Positions 7,396 through 12,316 of a stretch of DNA of 12,316 nt are shown here, piece by piece. The stretch comes from Chloroflexota bacterium. Its GTDB lineage: Bacteria; Chloroflexota; Dehalococcoidia; SZUA-161. Every line of letters starts with the position of its first letter. Position 1 is the first letter of the stretch. The position numbers were made by a program, and so were the translations under genes. The stretch covers positions 1 to 12,316 of the forward strand of contig DAOUTY010000028.1 of the NCBI GenBank assembly GCA_030668425.1, written 5' to 3'. The notes beneath the pieces are model-generated. The model saw only the letters and a program-made list of their open reading frames with translations. It was not told the DNA's origin and did not search any database.

Positions 7396-7415
7396 AATCT
7401 GAGTGATTTCAGATT
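7396..7415. promoter_or_regulatory. 20-bp dyad, candidate operator
   Basis: AATCTGA (7396-7402) and TCAGATT (7409-7415) are perfect inverted 7-bp half-sites around a 6-bp centre, followed by TGATCA. The site is about 87 bp upstream of the IpdA-like start. Its size and symmetry suit a homodimeric regulator such as a TetR- or GntR-type protein. No regulator gene is in the window, so the link is inference. Confidence 0.4.
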
Positions 7416-7579
7416 GATCATGACTACAGTTCTGGCCATTTATCTACTGTTAGGGAAGACGCCAGTGCGTAAGCATTATAGCGAGAGGACTAACCACTGT
7501 CAACAAATGTACGGGTGCGATGTCTGGAAACTGCCATACACGGGATCAAGAAAACACAATACGCTGATGTGGCAGATCG

Positions 7580-7609
7580 TTGACATTCAGGGCAGTGATA
7601 ATGTACGAT
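7580..7609 (+). promoter_or_regulatory. Sigma-70-like promoter candidate for the HMGS-like/thiolase unit
   Basis: A perfect TTGACA (7580-7585) is followed after 18 bp by TACGAT (7604-7609), a 4/6 match to the -10 box. It would give a leader of about 170 nt before the ATG at 7786. The better -10 match GATAAT (7597-7602) is only 11 bp away, too close. This is a tentative call. Confidence 0.3.
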
Positions 7610-7661
7610 TATTCCGCAGAAAACACTGGTAATTGTTGAAATATTGACGTGTGAAAAGGTT

Positions 7662-7691
7662 GAAGCGGCATGGACCGGCTTCCTCTTTTTT
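7662..7691 (+). terminator. Hairpin plus T6 tract, terminator or leader attenuator
   Basis: GAAGC (7662-7666) pairs with GCTTC (7678-7682), and GG (7667-7668) pairs with CC (7675-7676) past a one-base bulge. TTTTTT follows at 7686-7691 after a short spacer. It lies downstream of the promoter candidate but 94 bp before the HMGS-like start. It could end a short upstream transcript or act as an attenuator. Confidence 0.4.
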
Positions 7692-7785
7692 GAATGGCAG
7701 GAGCAGTGATCAGCCTCGGGGAACGTCCAAAATGCGAAGGAGATAAATCGCTCCCCATAGGAGTATCTAGAGAGGACAGGTAATT

Positions 7786-9231
7786 ATGGTAGGGATTACC
7801 TCTTGCGGAGCTTATATACCTTTATTAAGAATAAGCCGTAAGTCTATTTCGTCTGCTACAGGATGGTTAGGGCCCGCAACTGGTCTGCCTGGTGAAAAGG
7901 CGGTAGCCAACTATGATGAGGATAGTCTGACTATGGCAGTAGCCGCTGCAATCGATTGTCTGAACGGGTTTGATCGAGAAAAAATAGACGACCTATGTCT
8001 TGCTACTACTACTTCTCCCTACAGGGAAAGGCAGGGAGCAGTAATTATCGCCACTGCGCTTGACCTGCGTCCTGATATCAGGACTGCTGATTTCAGCAAC
8101 TCTATTAAGTCAGGAACTACAGCCCTTCTCTCTGCGTTTGACGCCATTAAAGCGGGGTCGGCGAAAAGTGTTATGGTCTGTGCTTCTGATAGCCGCCAGG
8201 GGAAAGCTGGGAGCTCTCAGGAGCAGTCCTGTGGCGATGGAGCTGCCGCCCTGCTCATAGGCGATGGCGAAGCAATTGCCACGCTGGAGGGCCACTACTC
8301 CCTTTCCTACGATTTTGTGGACTACTGGAGAGCGGAGGGGGACAGGTTCGACCGGAGCTGGGAGGACAGGTGGATCAGAGATATCGGATACAGCAAATTC
8401 ATCCCTGAAGCCATCTCGGGACTGCTAAACAAATATAACTTGGACATTAAAGATTTCGCCAAGGTAGTTTATCCATGCCTCTACCCCAGAGAGCATGCAG
8501 CCATAGGGAAGAAGCTGGGCGCTGAGCCAAGTCAAATACAAGAGCAATTATTCACCACAGTAGGCGATACAGGGACTGCCTATTCTTTAATGATGCTTGT
8601 GGGAGCGCTTGAGGAATCTAAGACAGGCGATAAGATCCTCGTTGTCAGCTATGGGAATGGATGCGATGCTCTATTCCTGCAGGTAACCGAGGGAATACAG
8701 AAAGCGAGAGATAGTAGAGGGATCAGTAAACATCTGACTTCAAAGAAGGATCTGGATAGCTACGAGAAATACGCCTCTTTCCGCGACCTGCTTGCTATAG
8801 ATACTGGACGACGTGGCGAGGAAGTCGGTGCCACGCAGCTATCAACGCTGTGGAGGGAACGCAGGATGGTTCTGGGTCTCTGCGGGTCCAAGTGCAAGCG
8901 CTGTGGTACTCCACAGTATCCCCGCCAAGTGGTATGCGCAAATCCAGGTTGTGGCGCTGTTGGTGAGATGGAGGTTTATCGCTTCTCCGATAAAAAAGGA
9001 CACTTATTTACCTATACAGGTGACAATCTAGCGCCCAGTCCCAACCCACCGTCAATATATGGCGTGGTGGTCTTCGAAGGTGGGGGTAGATATAATTTTG
9101 ATCTGACTGACTGCGAACTTGATTCACTTGAGGTAGGCATGCCTGTAGAGATGAGCTTCCGTAGGAAATACCGCGATGCTGTGCGCGGAATACATGGCTA
9201 TTTCTGGAAGGCAACACCTGGTCGAGCTTAG
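7786..9231 (+). CDS. HMG-CoA synthase-like protein fused to a DUF35 zinc-ribbon/OB-fold domain
   Basis: This encodes 481 residues in two modules. Residues 1 to about 330 form a thiolase-superfamily HMG-CoA-synthase-like domain (MVGITSCGAYIP, VGDTGTAYSLMMLVGALE at 259-276, VVSYGNGCDALFLQV). Residues from about 350 to the end form a DUF35 unit: a zinc ribbon with C370, C373, C384 and C389, then an OB-fold (HLFTYTGDNLAPSPNPPSIYGVVVFEGGG) that typically binds CoA. The first module seems to lack the HMGS catalytic set. In place of the nucleophilic Cys in the FACKAGT-type motif it has SNSIKSGT (104-111, I107 at the Cys position). The Glu and His positions fall in TTTSPYRE and VYPCLYPRE. It may thus be a scaffold or CoA-binding partner of the thiolase that follows 21-24 bp downstream, as in archaeal thiolase/HMGS/DUF35 complexes. 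A modest AGAGGA box lies 9 nt before the ATG. Confidence 0.88.
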   Translation: MVGITSCGAYIPLLRISRKSISSATGWLGPATGLPGEKAVANYDEDSLTMAVAAAIDCLNGFDREKIDDLCLATTTSPYRERQGAVIIATALDLRPDIRTADFSNSIKSGTTALLSAFDAIKAGSAKSVMVCASDSRQGKAGSSQEQSCGDGAAALLIGDGEAIATLEGHYSLSYDFVDYWRAEGDRFDRSWEDRWIRDIGYSKFIPEAISGLLNKYNLDIKDFAKVVYPCLYPREHAAIGKKLGAEPSQIQEQLFTTVGDTGTAYSLMMLVGALEESKTGDKILVVSYGNGCDALFLQVTEGIQKARDSRGISKHLTSKKDLDSYEKYASFRDLLAIDTGRRGEEVGATQLSTLWRERRMVLGLCGSKCKRCGTPQYPRQVVCANPGCGAVGEMEVYRFSDKKGHLFTYTGDNLAPSPNPPSIYGVVVFEGGGRYNFDLTDCELDSLEVGMPVEMSFRRKYRDAVRGIHGYFWKATPGRA

Positions 9232-9255
9232 GAGTCTATCCAAAAGGGAGGCATG

Positions 9256-10449
9256 ATGGCCGAAGGAATAAAGGACAGGGTTGCTATCATAGGGATGGGA
9301 TGCACCAGGTTTGGGGAGCGATGGGACAAGAGTCCCGACGAGTTAATGGTCGAGGCTTTCACTGAGGCTATTGAGGATGCAGGCATAGAGAAGGAAGATA
9401 TTGGTGCAGCTTGGTCCGGCACATGCTATGAAGAAACCAACATTGGAAAATCCGCGATCGCTCTCTCAGTGGCCTTGAAGCTGCCGTTTATCGCAGCAAC
9501 GAGGGTAGAGAACTGGTGCGCCACTGGGTCAGAGGCCCTGAGGGGGGCCTGCTATGCGGTTGCTGCAGGGGCTTATGATATCTGCCTCGCGCTCGGTGTG
9601 GAGAAGCTGAAAGATACCGGTTATGGCGGTCTTCCCCAAAACGAGGTTCAATGGGGAACCGTACGCAGACTTATTGATTCGAACCAGACTGCGCCGGGGC
9701 TGTTCGCCATGCTGGCTACCAGGTACTTCAGCCGATACGACATTGCACCGGATGAAGGGAAAAGAATGTTAGCCATGATATCGGCGAAGAGCCATCGCAA
9801 CGGCGCTCTGAACCCAAAAGCTCACCTGCGTAGAGAAGTGACTGTTGAGCAGATAATAAATGCACCGATTATTGCCTGGCCGCTGGGACTGTTCGACTGC
9901 TGCGGAGTGAGCGACGGGGCCGCGGCAGCTATAGTGACACGAGCCGAAATGGCTAAGAGCTTCAGGTCTGACCCAGTCTACGTTAAGGCGCTGCAGATCT
10001 CGGCAAGTTCAGGTCAAGAGATGCTGTACGACGACGATTGGACTCACGTAGAGACCACCGTGCACGCCGCCCGGCGTGCCTACCAAGAGGCAGGAATCAA
10101 GAACCCACGGGAAGAGATAAGTATGGCTGAGGTTCACGATTGTTTTTCTATAACCGAGGCTGTTACGATGGAGGACCTTGAGTTCAGCCCACGAGGGAAA
10201 GTGAAGGAAGACATTGAGGCTGGATTCTTCGAGCTTACGGGAGGACTGCCTGTGCAGCCCGATGGAGGATTGAAATCCTTTGGTCATCCTGTTGGCGCAT
10301 CGGGTCTGCGGATGGCATATGAGATGTATAAACAGCTTCAAGGAAAGGCTGACACCCGTCAGATAAAGGACCCCAAGTATGGCCTTACCCACAATCTTGG
10401 TGGCGTTCCTTCAGTAAATGTCGCCAGCATCATAATAGTAGGGCTTTAG
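9256..10449 (+). CDS. SCP2-type thiolase family protein (acetyl-CoA acyltransferase-like)
   Basis: This encodes about 397 residues, a full-length thiolase. The nucleophilic Cys is C88 in VENWCATGSEAL. The SCP2-type HDCFS motif is at 294-298, the GHP histidine motif at 343-345 (KSFGHPVGASG), and the C-terminal HNLGG at 379-383 replaces the CxG of classical thiolases. This pattern matches archaeal acetoacetyl-CoA thiolases and the thiolases or retro-aldolases that need a DUF35 partner (Ltp2, BbsB). The gene directly upstream carries a DUF35 domain, so a complex is likely. It would cleave or form a beta-keto (or beta-hydroxy) acyl-CoA. I prefer the ATG at 9256, since GGGAGG lies 4 nt upstream; the adjacent ATG at 9253 would leave only one base. 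The chain length and shape of the substrate are unknown. Confidence 0.92.
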   Translation: MAEGIKDRVAIIGMGCTRFGERWDKSPDELMVEAFTEAIEDAGIEKEDIGAAWSGTCYEETNIGKSAIALSVALKLPFIAATRVENWCATGSEALRGACYAVAAGAYDICLALGVEKLKDTGYGGLPQNEVQWGTVRRLIDSNQTAPGLFAMLATRYFSRYDIAPDEGKRMLAMISAKSHRNGALNPKAHLRREVTVEQIINAPIIAWPLGLFDCCGVSDGAAAAIVTRAEMAKSFRSDPVYVKALQISASSGQEMLYDDDWTHVETTVHAARRAYQEAGIKNPREEISMAEVHDCFSITEAVTMEDLEFSPRGKVKEDIEAGFFELTGGLPVQPDGGLKSFGHPVGASGLRMAYEMYKQLQGKADTRQIKDPKYGLTHNLGGVPSVNVASIIIVGL

Positions 10450-10637
10450 ACCTTGAGGCATTTGGCCCCTAAAACGCTCACACGGTCGAGCAAGGAGAAT
10501 TGCCTCTAGGGAAAAACAGGTAGCGGTTCTTCCTGGTCGATGAACCTGACTGAGGCACACTAAATCTAGTCCGAACACCTCCGGTAGGGGCAAGTGCCGG
10601 CTGGCAAGCGAAAGCTAGATTCAGTGGGAGGTACTCC
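10450..10637 (+). other. Gene-free leader-like stretch with alternative hairpins
   Basis: TGCCTC (10501-10506) can pair with GAGGCA upstream (10455-10460) or with the copy at 10552-10557. AATCTAG (10563-10569) is an exact reverse complement of CTAGATT (10615-10621) and encloses a GAAA-capped mini-hairpin (10607-10616). This could be a structured RNA or attenuator before the dehydratase-family gene. It matches no riboswitch class that I recognise, and it could also be decayed coding sequence. Confidence 0.25.
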
Positions 10638-10766
10638 ATGATTCCAGATGAGGTGAAGGAGTACATAGGGAAGGCAGAGCCACCACATCTCAGGTCAATA
10701 CAGTGCCGGGTCCGGGCTCCACGGATGAGTTATAGAGTGAGGGAGGCTATAGATGAGAACTTCTGA
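10638..10766 (+). pseudogene. 42-codon ORF resembling the N-terminus of a MaoC/FAS1-like dehydratase, probable remnant
   Basis: The ATG at 10638 is preceded by GGGAGG with 7-nt spacing. The ORF ends at a TGA (10764-10766) that overlaps the first 14 bases of the next gene. It begins MIPDEVKEYIGKAEPP, which resembles the opening of FAS1-like/MaoC-type dehydratases as I remember them. The rest (about 26 residues) does not continue into the hot-dog fold, and family members are far longer. Neither other forward frame visibly continues the fold. It may be a truncated pseudogene, or a short leader whose translation couples to the overlapping downstream start. The family link rests on about 15 residues and is weak. 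Confidence 0.3.
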
Positions 10767-12180
10767 GGAATATCTTGAGAGCTTGCGATCTATGAAGCTA
10801 AACGTGTACATGGGCGGGGAAATCGTCAAGCGTGATGACCCCCGTATTGTTCCCGGCATCAACGTGATGCGGATAACTTATGATATGGCTGGCGGCCCGG
10901 AGAACACAGAGTTGTTTACAGCTGTATCCCAGTACACCGGAGAGAAGATAAATCGATTCTGCAACGTTTGCGATAGCGTTGATGATCTCCTCAACAAGCA
11001 AAGGATGATTCGTACGGGTACGCGTTTGGCGGGTTTCTGTATCCAGCGTTGCATGGGAATGGACACCTTAAACGCCCTTTCTATAGTCACCAAGGAGATA
11101 GACGATGCGCATGGGACGGAGTATTATCAGCGCTTTCTCGAATTCATAAAGAAGTATCAGAAGAAAGACCAGATAGCGGCGGCGGTTCAGACTGATGCAA
11201 AGGGAGACAGGAGCAAGCGACCCCATGAACAGGTTGACCCTGACCTTCATGTGCGAGTCGTGAGTCAGAACAAGGATGGAATCGTCGTGAGGGGAGCCAA
11301 AGAGGACATTACGATGGCGTCTTATTGCGACGAGCTGGTAGTATTTCCAACACGGACTCTAACCGCAGAGGAGAAGCAGTGGGCGGTAACGTTTGCTATT
11401 CCCGCCGACTGGGATAATATTTACATCATCAATCGCGCCAGTGCGCCCCGGGAAAGGAAGTTCCTGAAAGCCCCCCTGAACACCTATGGAAGCTCTGATG
11501 CTATGGTCGTCTTTGATGACACCTTCATCCCCTGGGAAAGGGTATTTATGTGTGGTGAACATGAGTTTGGCGGTAGGATGGCTCTAACCTTTGCTACTTC
11601 TCATCGGCACAGTTACTGTGGCTGCAAACCGGCGGTAGAGGACGTTATCATGGGTTTGATAGCTCTCACTGCCGAGTACTATGGGGTGGAAGGAAAACAC
11701 CACATCCGTGAGAAACTTGCTCATCTTGCCGGAATTGCTGAATTGGTCTATGCTGCGGGCATAGCTGCGGCGGTAGAATCTACAAAATCTTCGTCGGGAA
11801 CTCAGGTCCCTGGTGCGATCTATTGCAATGTGGGCCGACGTCTCGCTGGAGAGAATACCTATGATTCATGGGGTATGGTCGCTGATGTTGCTGGCGGATT
11901 CCCCGTTACAATGCCCTTTGAAGAAGATTACTTTGATCCCAAGATGGGCCCTTTTATCAACAAGTATACTGTGAGAAATCCCAAGGTATCCGTTGAGAAC
12001 ATGCATCGATTGCAGCGGACACTTTCGGACTATCTTTCGTCTTCGTGGGCTGGAGTGTGGCAGGTGGCTGATGTGCATGGCGGAGGGTCGCCGGTAATGG
12101 AAACTATCGCCATACTGGCCAACTACGATTTTGAGGAGCGGAAAGAGGTGGTCAAACGACTGGCAGGCATTCGGGACTAG
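10753..12180 (+). CDS. 4-hydroxybutyryl-CoA dehydratase/vinylacetyl-CoA isomerase family protein ([4Fe-4S], FAD)
   Basis: This encodes 475 residues, close to AbfD length. The family, which shares its fold with 4-hydroxyphenylacetate 3-monooxygenase and acyl-CoA dehydrogenases, dehydrates 4-hydroxybutyryl-CoA to crotonyl-CoA by a ketyl-radical mechanism. The cluster ligands of AbfD (C99, C103, H292, C299) have clear counterparts in C96 and C100 (FCIQRCMG), and H284 and C291 (HRHSYCGC). Y288 matches the active-site Tyr296. The FDDTFIPWERVFMCGE segment (254-269) is also typical. The oxygenase relatives lack this ligand set, so a real Fe-S enzyme is likely. The ATG has GGGAGG 6 nt upstream. Without a neighbouring 4-hydroxybutyrate module, the substrate may be a different 4-hydroxyacyl-CoA. 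No transporter or regulator accompanies it. Confidence 0.9.
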   Translation: MRTSEEYLESLRSMKLNVYMGGEIVKRDDPRIVPGINVMRITYDMAGGPENTELFTAVSQYTGEKINRFCNVCDSVDDLLNKQRMIRTGTRLAGFCIQRCMGMDTLNALSIVTKEIDDAHGTEYYQRFLEFIKKYQKKDQIAAAVQTDAKGDRSKRPHEQVDPDLHVRVVSQNKDGIVVRGAKEDITMASYCDELVVFPTRTLTAEEKQWAVTFAIPADWDNIYIINRASAPRERKFLKAPLNTYGSSDAMVVFDDTFIPWERVFMCGEHEFGGRMALTFATSHRHSYCGCKPAVEDVIMGLIALTAEYYGVEGKHHIREKLAHLAGIAELVYAAGIAAAVESTKSSSGTQVPGAIYCNVGRRLAGENTYDSWGMVADVAGGFPVTMPFEEDYFDPKMGPFINKYTVRNPKVSVENMHRLQRTLSDYLSSSWAGVWQVADVHGGGSPVMETIAILANYDFEERKEVVKRLAGIRD

Positions 12181-12183
12181 TCA

Positions 12184-12227
12184 TTCACCGGTGAAAGATG
12201 CCTCTCTGCCAGGCAGAGTCTTCTGCC
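12184..12227 (+). terminator. Nested hairpins after the dehydratase gene, possible terminator
   Basis: Four bases past the stop is the perfect 12-bp palindrome TTCACCGGTGAA (12184-12195). Then CTCTGCC (12204-12210) pairs with GGCAGAG (12212-12218), but GGCAGA (12212-12217) can instead pair with TCTGCC (12222-12227) across a GTCT loop. Only a short TCTTCT follows the first stem, so intrinsic termination is uncertain. From 12228 to the window end I see no supported gene. Confidence 0.35.
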
Positions 12228-12316
12228 GGGGTCAGGTGCTTTGGCAAATGATACCCTGTGCTGTCGGCAACAAGCTTCTTGAGAGCAGAATAACCGAATG
12301 GGGGGCTGCTGATGCG

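Larger units (their letters stand above)
7310..7785. other. Divergent intergenic regulatory region, 476 bp
   Basis: This separates the minus operon from the plus-strand HMGS-like/thiolase unit, so both promoters should lie here. Seen: a 20-bp dyad at 7396-7415, a sigma-70-like promoter at 7580-7609 and a hairpin with a T6 tract at 7662-7691. An open frame from a GTG at 7390 to 7632 (80 codons) has no good ribosome binding site or recognisable domain, so I leave it uncalled. I found no recognisable promoter for the minus operon and no cobalamin riboswitch core. Confidence 0.65.

Noticed and set aside
7390..7632. 80-codon frame starting with GTG in the divergent region
   Set aside because: The nearest purine box (GAGGAA) is about 15 nt away, composition is not protein-like beyond a short hydrophobic stretch, and it overlaps the dyad and promoter candidates. 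The terminator-like hairpin just after its stop keeps it slightly open.
7310..7785. Cobalamin riboswitch controlling the mutase operon
   Set aside because: I looked for the conserved B12-box core on both strands and saw only partial matches such as CCACTG without the surrounding conserved segments.
10753..12180. 4-hydroxyphenylacetate 3-monooxygenase assignment
   Set aside because: The protein carries the CxxxC and HX6C cluster ligands that mark the Fe-S dehydratase branch.

Overview
The window looks like bacterial DNA from an anaerobe. Most genes have Shine-Dalgarno sites, genes are packed into operons with short gaps or an ATGA overlap, and base composition appears moderate (estimated by eye). 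Every recognisable gene belongs to oxygen-sensitive or strictly CoA-thioester metabolism: tungsten aldehyde:ferredoxin oxidoreductases (AOR/BamB superfamily), a B12-dependent acyl-CoA mutase, an enoyl-CoA hydratase, a CoA-transferase-fold pair, a thiolase, an HMG-CoA-synthase-like/DUF35 fusion and a [4Fe-4S]/FAD 4-hydroxybutyryl-CoA-dehydratase-family enzyme. Such sets are typical of uncultured Desulfobacterota or Chloroflexota (Dehalococcoidia) that degrade cyclic or branched acids. That taxonomic guess is inference only.

Layout. (1) 1-2204, plus strand: the 3' end of one AOR-family gene followed by a complete tandem paralogue. The last 72 bases of the two genes are nearly identical. (2) 2205-2543: a gene-free stretch between convergent units, holding inverted repeats and a weak terminator candidate. 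(3) 2544-7309, minus strand: a five-gene operon read from right to left, namely CoA-transferase-fold alpha and beta subunits (IpdA/IpdB-like), an enoyl-CoA hydratase-family protein, the mutase large subunit and the mutase B12-binding subunit. (4) 7310-7785: a divergent intergenic region with a 20-bp dyad, a promoter candidate and a terminator-like hairpin with a T tract. (5) 7786-10449, plus strand: an HMGS-like/DUF35 fusion and an SCP2-type thiolase, 21-24 bp apart depending on the thiolase start. (6) 10450-10752: a leader-like gap with alternative base-pairing segments and a 42-codon ORF that starts like a MaoC/FAS1-like dehydratase. (7) 10753-12180: the 4-hydroxybutyryl-CoA dehydratase-family gene, followed by nested hairpins.

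Working together (inference): the minus operon could rearrange a carbon skeleton (mutase), hydrate it (crotonase fold) and cleave a C-C or thioester bond (IpdAB-like pair). The plus genes could make or break a beta-keto or beta-hydroxy thioester (thiolase plus DUF35) and dehydrate a hydroxyacyl-CoA by a radical mechanism. AOR enzymes would exchange electrons with ferredoxin. Several enzymes appear to lack residues that define the textbook reaction: the mutase substrate-pocket residues, the HMGS Cys/His/Glu, one crotonase Glu and the CoA-transferase Glu. This makes the cluster a candidate for an undescribed acyl-CoA degradation pathway. These residue assignments come from by-eye alignment with remembered family motifs.
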